The notes under the pieces are model-generated. The model was given only the letters and a program-made list of their open reading frames with translations. It searched no databases and was not told the DNA's origin. From contig JAJDOG010000037.1 of assembly GCA_022340285.1 (NCBI GenBank), forward strand, positions 1 to 35,028: DNA of 35,028 nt, read 5' to 3'. Positions 25,636 through 33,447 of the stretch are shown piece after piece; position 1 is the stretch's first letter; each line of letters begins with the position of its first letter. Source of the stretch: Betaproteobacteria bacterium (GTDB taxonomy: Bacteria; Pseudomonadota; Gammaproteobacteria; Burkholderiales; SG8-39). A program made the position numbers and the translations under genes.

Positions 25636-26495
25636 CCGGGAGATTCGACGCCGCCGCGTTGGGTCGCGACTTTCGCCACGAGACGGTCGCGGCCGCCGAC
25701 GTCAACCTGCACGTCGTGCGCGGGGGCAAGGGCGACCCCCTCGTGCTTCTCGCGGGCTGGCCGCAATCCTGGTATGCGTGGCGCAAGCTGATGCCGCGGC
25801 TCGCAGCACGCTTCGAAGTTGCCGCCATCGACTTGCCAGGCATGGGTGACTCCGAGCGGCCCCGCGAGGGGTACGACGTCTCCAGCATGGCTCGGCGCGT
25901 GCACGAGGCAGTGGTGGCGCTCGGCTTCGCGCGCGTGCGGCTGGTCACACACGACATCGGCACCTGGCTCGCGTTTCCCTATGCACACGAATACGGCGCG
26001 AGCTTGCGCAAGGTCGTGTTCATGGACGCCGTCATTCCCGGGCTCTTTGCGGCGCCACCCGATCCGAAGCTCTGGCACTTCGGCTTCAACCAGCAGCGCG
26101 GCCTTGCCGAGGCGCTGACCGCCGGCCGCGAGCGCGTGTTCCTCGAGTGGTTCTTTCGGAACCGTTCGCTCGTCACCGATGCCATCAGCGAGTCCGATCT
26201 GGACGAATACGAGCGCGTGTACAGCGCACCGGGCGCGATGCAAGCGGGATTCGAGTACTACCGGGCCATGCCGGTATCGATGAAGCAGAACCAGGCCTAC
26301 GCCGCGCGCGGCCGACTCCACGTGCCCGCCGCGGTGTTCGGCAGCGACACGCCGATCGGCCCCGTGATGACCGAGGCGATGAAGCAGCTGTGCGACGACA
26401 TCGTCGCCGAAATCGTGCCCGGAAGCGGGCACTACATTCCCGAAGAGCAGCCGGACTGGCTGTTCGAAAAGCTGTCGATGTTCCTCACCGATTGA
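25632..26495 (+). CDS. alpha/beta hydrolase, epoxide-hydrolase-like
   Basis: A 287-residue alpha/beta hydrolase without a signal peptide. The nucleophile elbow is THDIG, so the nucleophile is Asp108, as in epoxide hydrolases and haloalkane dehalogenases, not serine. The catalytic histidine is H267 in GSGHYIPEEQP. The oxyanion region reads LAGWPQSWYAW, where most epoxide hydrolases have HGxP; Ala replaces that histidine here. AIDLPGMGDSERP is the usual next motif. GTG 25632 overlaps the ankyrin stop, so the two genes are cotranslated although one product is exported and this one appears cytoplasmic. Its substrate is unknown. The stop is 22 bp from the converging alcohol dehydrogenase. Confidence 0.88.
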   Translation: MTGRFDAAALGRDFRHETVAAADVNLHVVRGGKGDPLVLLAGWPQSWYAWRKLMPRLAARFEVAAIDLPGMGDSERPREGYDVSSMARRVHEAVVALGFARVRLVTHDIGTWLAFPYAHEYGASLRKVVFMDAVIPGLFAAPPDPKLWHFGFNQQRGLAEALTAGRERVFLEWFFRNRSLVTDAISESDLDEYERVYSAPGAMQAGFEYYRAMPVSMKQNQAYAARGRLHVPAAVFGSDTPIGPVMTEAMKQLCDDIVAEIVPGSGHYIPEEQPDWLFEKLSMFLTD

Positions 26496-26517
26496 GCCGA
26501 GGAGGAGGCATTCGGGC

Positions 26518-27627
26518 TCACGCCTCCTGCGGTATGCACACGACCGGCTTGATGGTGCGCCCCGATTCGAGATCGGCTGCAGCGCGGTTGACGTCGGCGA
26601 ACGCATAGCGCGTGACCAGCCGGTCCATGGGGAAACGTCCCGCCCGGTACCGTGCGATCAGCTCCGGAATGAAAGCGTGGGGCCGACCATCGCCCTGGAT
26701 GCAGCCACGTATCGTTCGCCCGTACTGCAACACGCGCATCTCGAAGCTCGCCTCGACGCCGCCGCGCGCGCTGCCGACGAGACAGTAGACGCCGAGCATC
26801 GCCAGCGCATCCACGGAACGCTTCACCATCTCCGGAACGGCAGTCGTATCGAGGATGGCCTGCACGCCGCGACCCGCGGTGATTTCCCGGAGCTCGCCGA
26901 CCAGATCGGGATCGTTCCCATCGAGCGTGTGGGTGGCGCCGAGCTCGCGCGCGAGCGCGAGGCGATTCGGCTTGATGTCCACCGCGACGATCGGCGCGCA
27001 TCCCGCGTCCTTTGCCGCCATGAGCCCGGCAAGTCCGACGGCGCCGGTTCCCAGCACCGCGAACGAAAGGCCAGGTCGAGCGGCGAGCACGTTGATTGCC
27101 GCGCCGGCGCCGGTGCTGACGCCGCAAGGCATCGAGGCAAGAACCTCCAGGTCGACGTCCGCCGAGACCTTGACGACGTTGCGCTCGGTTGCCAGGGCGT
27201 GACTCGCGAGCGAAGACTGCTGGAAGAATGCTCCGCCTAGCTTCTGCCCGCCGCGATGCAGCGTGCTGGAACCGTCCGCGCGCACGCCATTCATCTTGAG
27301 GCCCGGCAGCTTCATGCAATACGTGGAATGGTCGGCGCGGCAATTCTCGCATTCGCCGCAGGACGGCGAGACCATCACGACGCGGTCGCCGGGGCGCACG
27401 CTCCTGACTCCGGATCCGACACTCTCCACGACCCCCACGCCCTCATGGCCGACCACCGCGGGCGCCGGAATCGGGAAATAGCCATCGCGAGCATGCAGAT
27501 CCGTCTGGCAGATCCCGCTCGCGACCATTCGCACCAGCACCTCCGTGGGCTGCGGCGCATCTAGATCGACCTCCTCGATCGCGAATGCCCCGCCCCGCTC
27601 GTTGATCACCGCTGCCCGGATTCGCAT
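26518..27627 (-). CDS. Zn-dependent alcohol dehydrogenase (aryl-alcohol type)
   Basis: NAD(P)-dependent medium-chain alcohol dehydrogenase of 369 residues. Catalytic zinc ligands are C40 in SGICQTDLHARDG and H61 in VVGHEGVGVVESVG. Structural zinc ligands are C90, C93, C96 and C104 in CGECENCRADHSTYC. The nucleotide fold is VLGTGAVGLAGLMAAK. FFQQSSLASHALATERNVVK and CGVSTGAGAAINV resemble aryl- and benzyl-alcohol dehydrogenases, but substrate is not certain. ATG 27627 has a GGGG-rich ribosome site and the expected MRIRAAVI start. The gene begins 25 bases after the transglutaminase stop on the same strand and so may be cotranscribed with moxR-DUF58-transglutaminase, an unusual companion. Confidence 0.92.
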   Translation of the reverse strand: MRIRAAVINERGGAFAIEEVDLDAPQPTEVLVRMVASGICQTDLHARDGYFPIPAPAVVGHEGVGVVESVGSGVRSVRPGDRVVMVSPSCGECENCRADHSTYCMKLPGLKMNGVRADGSSTLHRGGQKLGGAFFQQSSLASHALATERNVVKVSADVDLEVLASMPCGVSTGAGAAINVLAARPGLSFAVLGTGAVGLAGLMAAKDAGCAPIVAVDIKPNRLALARELGATHTLDGNDPDLVGELREITAGRGVQAILDTTAVPEMVKRSVDALAMLGVYCLVGSARGGVEASFEMRVLQYGRTIRGCIQGDGRPHAFIPELIARYRAGRFPMDRLVTRYAFADVNRAAADLESGRTIKPVVCIPQEA

Positions 27628-27652
27628 GCCAAGCCCCCCGCGCTTCTCCCAA

Positions 27653-29611
27653 TCATGGTCGACGCCCGTGATTCGCCGTTTCGGTACGCCATCGTTCTGC
27701 GAGCTCACGCATCTCGGACTCGAGCGCCGGCTGATTGGCGTCCGGCTGATATGCGTACCGGTAATGCGCATCGACGAGCGCGCACAGCGTGTCGGTGACG
27801 TAGGGGCAACGGTCGGAAGCAAGGCGCGCAAGCCAGGCGAGCGGTGTCTCGCCGGGCCGCCGTGCGTACCCCGCGCGAGCGAGCGCCGTCTCGGCCTGGA
27901 AATACGCGGAGTCTCTGGCGGACGCCACCGCAACGGGTTTTCGCTCCGGCGTCTTCCTCACGCGCAGCCGCCGGAAGATCCGCCAGTAAAGCCATACGCA
28001 TACGAGCACGGCGCCGACGAGCAGCCAGCTCCCTGTGTCCTCGCCTTCGCGAGTGCGCCACTCGCTGAACTGCGCCCAGAGCCAGGACATCCGGTCGTAG
28101 ATCGGCGTGAACCGCCCCGACTGCTCGGCCTCGGCTTCCGCCCAGACTGCCGGCGTCGTGTCCACGTCCACCCAGGTCCCGTCGACGTAGGCCTGGGTCC
28201 ATGCATGGGCATGGCGCTTGCGCACGACATAGAGCTGGTCGAATTCCCCGAACTCCTGCACCGAATAGCCGACGACGTAACGCGCGGGCACGCCCAGGCT
28301 GCGCAGCAGCAACGCGGTGGCCGTGGCGAAGTATTCGCAGTGACCGGAGTGTGATGTCAGCAGGAAATTGCTGAGGCTCTTTCCACCCGGCTGGTCACCA
28401 AGATAGAGGCTATAGCGAAAGCCCTCGCCAAAATATCGCCGCACCGCGGTGACAGCGTCGGACGCACTGCGGATGGGCGACCCCATCTGACGCTGCACGT
28501 CGCGGAACAGCGGCTCAAGCCGCCGCGGCACGCCCAGATCGGCAGGCGTCGGCGCGGGCTGCAGGATCACGCCGGGCGCATAGGCCACGTTGAACTTGAG
28601 ATAGGGTGCCGCATCGTCCACCTTCACCGACCCGAGCGAATTGCGCAGGACGTCGTTGGCCGCGAGGGTAGATACCGACCGCGTGCCCGACGGCAGCGCG
28701 AGCATTGCACTCCCGTCCCGGGTATGGCCGCTCACCTGGATGTATTCGAGCCGTCCGGCGGGCATACCGAGCATCCAGGTCCGCCCCTGGGCCGGCGCGC
28801 CGAGCAACGTGAAGCGCTCGACCGGCGCGCGCCAGATGCTGCCGTCGAAAATCGTGTACGCCGCTTCGAAGAGCAGCAGTTGTTTGATCGGCCGTTCGGT
28901 GCGCACCCGCCACACTATCGCGTCGGAAAGCTTGATCCGTCCGACGTCACCGATGCGGGTGCTGGCACGATACGGATCCGGTTCCGCTGCAGACAGCCAC
29001 TCGAAGGCGATGTCCTCGAGTGCCAGTTGAAGGTGGTTCATGCCCACCGACGTCGTCATTCCCAGTACCAGCGCCACCAGCAGGGCGAGCGCCCAGGCCC
29101 AGATTGCGCGGCCGCACGCCCGCACGTTGAACAGCGCGTAGGCAACGAGGAGCGCCGCGACGGGAAGAAACACCTCGAAGTCGTTGACGGCGATGCTCGC
29201 AGCGACCATGCACAGCGCGAAGTACGGATAGGCGACGTTGACCGGACGATCGGCTTCCGGCAGCACGCTCTTGCGCAGCGAATAGAAGAGATTTCGCAGC
29301 GTCAGCTGTCCGGCTTCCGAGACGAGTTGCGCGAGCAGCACGGGCGCAATCGTCACGGGCAGCCAGACGACCGCTCGCAACACGCCCTGCGACATGCCGA
29401 GCGTCGCCGCGAAGTAGCCGATCGCCCCGATCGAGAGCAGGGTGCCTAGATCCGTGACCCGGTTGAATTCGGCGGTTTCGAAGCGGAGCCGCAGATTCGC
29501 GGCGAGCAATATCTCGACGAGCGCCCCGAGCAGCACGCCGAGCCACAGCACATCGGCGCAGGAGCCCCAGAGCGCCAGCCCGAGTCCGAGCAGAAATCTC
29601 GGCGGCTTCAT
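27653..29611 (-). CDS. TgpA-type membrane transglutaminase-like protein
   Basis: A 652-residue inner-membrane protein with several N-terminal helices (to about residue 190), an extracytoplasmic DUF3488-type region and a transglutaminase-like domain. The catalytic triad is visible: C425 in SHSGHCEYFATA, H469 in RKRHAHAWTQAY and D484 in WVDVDTTP. A further helix (GSWLLVGAVLVCVWLYW) and a C-terminal DUF4129-like cytoplasmic segment follow. It resembles Pseudomonas TgpA, an essential protein with transglutaminase activity. ATG 29611 overlaps the upstream DUF58 stop by 4 bases (ATGA). Third gene of a moxR-DUF58-tgpA operon, a widespread set thought to work in cell-envelope maturation. Confidence 0.92.
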   Translation of the reverse strand: MKPPRFLLGLGLALWGSCADVLWLGVLLGALVEILLAANLRLRFETAEFNRVTDLGTLLSIGAIGYFAATLGMSQGVLRAVVWLPVTIAPVLLAQLVSEAGQLTLRNLFYSLRKSVLPEADRPVNVAYPYFALCMVAASIAVNDFEVFLPVAALLVAYALFNVRACGRAIWAWALALLVALVLGMTTSVGMNHLQLALEDIAFEWLSAAEPDPYRASTRIGDVGRIKLSDAIVWRVRTERPIKQLLLFEAAYTIFDGSIWRAPVERFTLLGAPAQGRTWMLGMPAGRLEYIQVSGHTRDGSAMLALPSGTRSVSTLAANDVLRNSLGSVKVDDAAPYLKFNVAYAPGVILQPAPTPADLGVPRRLEPLFRDVQRQMGSPIRSASDAVTAVRRYFGEGFRYSLYLGDQPGGKSLSNFLLTSHSGHCEYFATATALLLRSLGVPARYVVGYSVQEFGEFDQLYVVRKRHAHAWTQAYVDGTWVDVDTTPAVWAEAEAEQSGRFTPIYDRMSWLWAQFSEWRTREGEDTGSWLLVGAVLVCVWLYWRIFRRLRVRKTPERKPVAVASARDSAYFQAETALARAGYARRPGETPLAWLARLASDRCPYVTDTLCALVDAHYRYAYQPDANQPALESEMRELAERWRTETANHGRRP

Positions 29612-30927
29612 GATTCTGCGAGCGCCTCGCGCACTGCGCCGGACTGGACCCACCGCACCTCCGGCGAAACCGCCGGAACGGGCACATCGGGAATCGATTC
29701 GGCGACGACGTAAGCCCTCACGCCTATGTGCAAGCCGAGCAGGGCCGCAACGAGCCTGGCACGCTGCTCGTCCCAAGCCTGCAGCACCAGGATCGCGCTG
29801 CTGATCGCGGGCGCGTGCGCGGTCACCGAGCGCGCCAGGCGCGCAAAGCTCTCGGGAGGAGAAGTTTCGACTGCAGCCAGCACGCGCAGCAGCGTGTCGC
29901 TCGTTCCGACCCCCCGCCCCACCGTGATCCGGTGGGCATCCTCCCCCACGAAAAGCAGGTCGAGCAGCGAGTCGGTGCCGCGGCTCGCGACGGCATACGA
30001 TGCGGCGACCGAGACGGCGGCCTCGAACGCCTCGCCCATCGTGGCCGTCGTCGCGGTATCGAGCACCAGCGCGTGACGGGTGAAGTACTCCTCCTGATAC
30101 TCCTTCACGACCGGCCGGCCGGTGCGCGCCCAGCTGCGCCAGTGGATTGCGCGCAGGGGATCGCCCGGCCGATAGTCGCGCAGCGAGCGGAATTCCTCCG
30201 AGTCGCCGACTCGCGACGCCTGCGAGATGCCGCCCGGCTGGTAATGCCGGCTGCCGCTGAATACCGGCCACTTGACCGGATGAATCTGGGGCAGCACGAC
30301 CAGCGCCTCGGCTCCTGGCGCATCGTATAGCGACCGCCACAGCCCGAGCGGATCGCCGCGCGTCACTGCGAATCCTTCGAAGAACGCCACGCCGCGATGC
30401 AGGGGCTGGAGCGCCAGCGTCACTTCGGCCGATTGGCGGGGCTTTAGAACGGGAATGTCCGCCGGCGACACTGCGACGCGGCGCAAGCGCTGCAGCCAGT
30501 CGAGCCAATCCGGGTAGCCCACCGCGCGGTCGAACCAGTTCGTCGCGCGTGTGCGCCGCCTCGCAAAGGCCGCTGCGTCCGGATATCGCTGTTGCAAGCG
30601 CTCATCAAGCGTAAGACCGTCCAGCGTGCGGGTCGAAACGTTCCGCAGCGTCACGACATAGTGCGCGGGTTTCCCAACGGTGACGAAGCGAGGCAGGTGT
30701 CGGGTGATCTCCAGCGCGGGCCGCAGGCGGCCGCGCCCGATGAAGCCGACCAGCATCAGGCTGATCCCGACGGCGAACACCGTGTGCGCCAGCGAGAGCC
30801 GCGTGTCCACGCCGAGCAGCCCGGCGCCGAACGCAGTGGTGACCACAAGCACGCCGGCGGGGGTCATGCGCCGCTGAAACCAGCGGCTGACCCGATACAC
30901 CCTGCGAAACAGATTAAGAAGCCGCAC
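29608..30927 (-). CDS. DUF58 domain protein
   Basis: A 439-residue protein with two N-terminal membrane helices (about residues 22-60) and a von Willebrand-A-like DUF58 domain bearing the signature SEEFRSLRDYRPGDPLRAIH followed by WRSWARTG. These proteins are partners of MoxR AAA+ ATPases, and their exact function is unsettled. GTG 30927 is chosen because it follows the moxR stop by 22 bases and gives MRLLNLFRRVYRVSRWF. The ribosome site is weak, and other starts slightly downstream are possible. The stop overlaps the transglutaminase start, so the two are coupled. Confidence 0.88.
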   Translation of the reverse strand: MRLLNLFRRVYRVSRWFQRRMTPAGVLVVTTAFGAGLLGVDTRLSLAHTVFAVGISLMLVGFIGRGRLRPALEITRHLPRFVTVGKPAHYVVTLRNVSTRTLDGLTLDERLQQRYPDAAAFARRRTRATNWFDRAVGYPDWLDWLQRLRRVAVSPADIPVLKPRQSAEVTLALQPLHRGVAFFEGFAVTRGDPLGLWRSLYDAPGAEALVVLPQIHPVKWPVFSGSRHYQPGGISQASRVGDSEEFRSLRDYRPGDPLRAIHWRSWARTGRPVVKEYQEEYFTRHALVLDTATTATMGEAFEAAVSVAASYAVASRGTDSLLDLLFVGEDAHRITVGRGVGTSDTLLRVLAAVETSPPESFARLARSVTAHAPAISSAILVLQAWDEQRARLVAALLGLHIGVRAYVVAESIPDVPVPAVSPEVRWVQSGAVREALAES

Positions 30928-30949
30928 AGTGCCGGTGGGCCTCGCCGCG

Positions 30950-31888
30950 TCAGACCGGGACGGGAATCGCTGCGACGATCTCGCGTACGAGCTCGGCCGC
31001 GGTGGCGCCCGAATAGTGCGCCTGCGGGTCCAGAGCAAGTCGATGCGCGAGCACGTCTACGGCGATGCTTTGCACGTGATCGGGCGTGACGTAGTCCAGG
31101 CCGTCGACGAGCGCGAGCGCACGCGCCAGCTGGAAGATCGTGATCGAGCCGCGCGGGCTGGCACCCATGTGGATCTCGGCGCGGCTGCGCGTGCTCGCGA
31201 CGAGCGTGACGATGTACTGGCGCAGCGCGTCCGTCACCGAAACGCGGGACGCTGCCACGCGCGCGGCCCGAAGATCATCGAGCGTCGCGCAAGGCGTCAG
31301 CGCGTCGACCGGGTGCTCGGAGGGCGAGTAGTCCAGCATGCGCGCCTCCTCCTCCGCCGACACGTAGCCGAGGCTCAGCCGTACCCCAAAGCGGTCGAGC
31401 TGCGCCTCGGGCAGCGGATAGGTCCCGTGCGACTCGACCGGGTTCTGGGTAGCGATCACGAAATAGGGATCCGGCAACGCGCGCCGTCGCCCGTCCACCG
31501 TTACCTGCATCTCGGCCATCGCCTCGAGGAGCGCGGATTGCGTGCGCGGCGACGCGCGATTGATCTCGTCGGCGAGCAACACGTGCGCGAACACCGGTCC
31601 CTCGTGAAACCGGAAGACGTGCTCGCCCTGGTCGTAGATGGACACGCCGACGATGTCGCTCGGCAGGAGGTCGGGGGTGAACTGGATGCGCGAGAATTTC
31701 GCGTCGACGCTGCGCGCGAGCGCCTTGGCGAGCGTGGTCTTTCCGGTGCCCGGAAAGTCCTCCAGCAGAACGTGCACACCCGCGATCCACGCCGCCACCA
31801 GCTTGCGGATGACCCCCGCCTGACCGCGCATCACCGTCCCGACCTGGGTGGGAATGCGTGCAAGCGGGGGTTGGAAGGCCTGGTTCAT
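30950..31888 (-). CDS. MoxR-family AAA+ ATPase
   Basis: A 312-residue AAA+ chaperone-type ATPase. Walker A is FPGTGKTT (45-52), Walker B is VLLADEINRASPRTQSALLE, and sensor 1 is FVIATQNPVESHGTYPLPEA. DRFGVRLSLGY and SPRGSITIFQLARALAL complete the MoxR pattern. ATG 31888 is chosen over an in-frame TTG at 31909. Neither has a strong ribosome site. First gene of moxR-DUF58-transglutaminase(-alcohol dehydrogenase). MoxR proteins are thought to remodel partner proteins with VWA domains, here probably the DUF58 product. A decayed gene fragment lies directly upstream. Confidence 0.93.
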   Translation of the reverse strand: MNQAFQPPLARIPTQVGTVMRGQAGVIRKLVAAWIAGVHVLLEDFPGTGKTTLAKALARSVDAKFSRIQFTPDLLPSDIVGVSIYDQGEHVFRFHEGPVFAHVLLADEINRASPRTQSALLEAMAEMQVTVDGRRRALPDPYFVIATQNPVESHGTYPLPEAQLDRFGVRLSLGYVSAEEEARMLDYSPSEHPVDALTPCATLDDLRAARVAASRVSVTDALRQYIVTLVASTRSRAEIHMGASPRGSITIFQLARALALVDGLDYVTPDHVQSIAVDVLAHRLALDPQAHYSGATAAELVREIVAAIPVPV

Positions 31889-31905
31889 GCGCCGCGCAGC
31901 CTGGA

Positions 31906-32109
31906 TCAAGGCGAAGCCGGGGAAACGTTCTGGACGATAGCACGAGCCTTACGCGTGTCGAGCCCTCGCTGCACCCGCCTGCGCCACAAGGTCACAAGCG
32001 CGACATCGATGAGAACATTTGCGAACGCGAAGACCGTGAAGCTCTTCCGCGGGCCCAGCACCCCTTTCAGCGCCGCGCCCGGGCCGAAATGGAGCGGTGT
32101 GATCGGCAT
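31906..32109 (-). pseudogene. truncated gene of a membrane protein family starting MPITPLHFGPG
   Basis: On the minus strand a short frame opens MPITPLHFGPGAALKGV, continues SFTVFAFANVLIDV (to about 32002) and then runs into LVTLWRRRVQRGLDTRKARA before a stop. The first 36 residues look like the N-terminus of a family of small membrane proteins that I recall as beginning MPxTPxHFGPG and continuing with a hydrophobic segment ending LIDV or VIDxE. The following sequence has no such character. This suggests a gene that lost most of its body. It lies in the 338-base gap between moxR and the MFS gene, which otherwise holds only candidate promoters. Confidence 0.55.
31934..31939 (-). promoter_or_regulatory. 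candidate extended -10 element before moxR
   Basis: The minus strand reads TGCTATCGT, an extended -10-like element (TG-N-TATCGT), 45 bases before moxR ATG 31888. It lies inside the decayed frame, consistent with the operon now having its own promoter there. Confidence 0.3.
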
Positions 32110-32188
32110 CGCCTCGGTCCGCTTTGTCGCTGTGTCGCTGGGTCGCTCCGTACCGGACAGGATACTTCGGCGCAGGCGCGCGACGGGC

Positions 32189-32194
32189 TACACT
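32189..32194 (+). promoter_or_regulatory. candidate -10 element of the MFS gene
   Basis: GCTACACT followed by CGCGGAC is the same octamer as upstream of the mechanosensitive channel gene. It lies 32 bases before GTG 32227. Confidence 0.4.
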
Positions 32195-32226
32195 CGCGGA
32201 CTTTCCGTGCAAATTCCCCGCCGAAC

Positions 32227-33378
32227 GTGACCGAAACCATCATCCTGCTGGCAATTGCCGCGGCCAATACCGGCATCGCCATGCGCGTCGTCGAGCCGAT
32301 GCTCCCGCGCCTCGCGAGCGACTTCGGCACGAGCATCCCCTCGACGGCCGCCGTGATCACCGCGTTCGCGCTGGCGCAGGCGGGCGCGCAATACTTCCAC
32401 GGCCCGCTCGGCGACCGGTTCGGGAAGCTCCGGGTGGTGACGATCATGATGGGATTCTCCGCCCTCGCGTCGCTGGGCTGCGCCCTGACGGACAGCCTGA
32501 ATGGCCTGATCGTGATGCGCTTCGCCACCGGACTTTTCGTCTCGGCAACCATGGTGCTGGGCATGGCCTACGTCGCGGACAACGCGCCGTCCGAGACGCG
32601 ACAGCTTTTTCTCGCGCGCTTCATCTCCGGAACGATCGTCGGCCAGGCCCTCGGGCCGTTCATCGGCGGCGCGCTGACCGACCTGGCCGGCTGGCGCGCG
32701 ACCTTCGTCCTGATCAGCGTGGTGTTTGCGGTCGCCGGCCTGCTCCTGTTCGTGAGGACACGGCCGCAATGGGACGAGGGTCCGCGCTCGACCGGCCCGC
32801 TCTTCTCGCCCGCCGTGCACCTCGCGGTGCTCAGACTGCCGAAGACGCGCGCCGTGCTCATCGCGGTGTTCCTGGAGATGCTCTTCTTCTACGGCGCATT
32901 CTCGTTTCTCGGCGCCATGCTGAAGACGAAGTTCGACCTTCCCTTTACCCTCATCGGCCTGCTGCTGATGGGATACGGGTTGGGCGGCTTGATCTACATC
33001 GCCACGGTGCACTGGGTTCTTGCGCGACTCGGCCAGCGGGGATGCGTGTTGGTCGGCGGGCTCCTCGGCGGGTTCTTCTACCTCGCCGTGCTGTTCGTGC
33101 CGGAATGGCCACTCGTCATGCCCTGCACGGTGGGAATCGGATTCTCCTTCTATATGGTGCACAACACGCTGCAGGCGAAGGCGGCCGACATGGCGCCGCA
33201 AGCGCGCGCCACGGGGTTCGCGCAATTCTCGATGTTCTGGGCTTCCGGCCAGGCGGTCGGCGCCGCGCTCATGGGCGCCGGCGTCGCAGCATTCGGCTAC
33301 ACGTGGATGATCGCGAGCTTCGGGCTCCTCTTCACGACGCTGGCCATCACCCTGCGCTTTCAGCTGCACCGGCTATGA
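32227..33378 (+). CDS. MFS transporter
   Basis: A 383-residue major facilitator with about 12 hydrophobic segments. The loop 2-3 signature reads GPLGDRFGKLRVV, and the N-terminal half has the conserved RFATGLFVSATMVLGMAYVAD with NAPSETRQ and LGPFIGGALTDLAGWRATF, typical of drug/metabolite proton antiporters. The second half ends with FAQFSMFWASGQAVGAALMG. GTG 32227 is the first start that leaves a short tail before the first helix. The upstream -10-like TACACT agrees with it. The substrate is unknown. gshA follows on the same strand after about 70 bases. Confidence 0.9.
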   Translation: MTETIILLAIAAANTGIAMRVVEPMLPRLASDFGTSIPSTAAVITAFALAQAGAQYFHGPLGDRFGKLRVVTIMMGFSALASLGCALTDSLNGLIVMRFATGLFVSATMVLGMAYVADNAPSETRQLFLARFISGTIVGQALGPFIGGALTDLAGWRATFVLISVVFAVAGLLLFVRTRPQWDEGPRSTGPLFSPAVHLAVLRLPKTRAVLIAVFLEMLFFYGAFSFLGAMLKTKFDLPFTLIGLLLMGYGLGGLIYIATVHWVLARLGQRGCVLVGGLLGGFFYLAVLFVPEWPLVMPCTVGIGFSFYMVHNTLQAKAADMAPQARATGFAQFSMFWASGQAVGAALMGAGVAAFGYTWMIASFGLLFTTLAITLRFQLHRL

Positions 33379-33447
33379 CCCCGGACCCGCGCTATCGGAG
33401 CGCATCCGTCTGATACCCTATCTTCCTTTGTGATCAGGAGCCGGACG

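Noticed and set aside
31858-32226. Upstream extension of the MFS protein into the gap
   Set aside because: The extra residues are arginine-rich and non-hydrophobic, and they overlap the moxR start and the decayed fragment. GTG 32227 starts just before the first helix.
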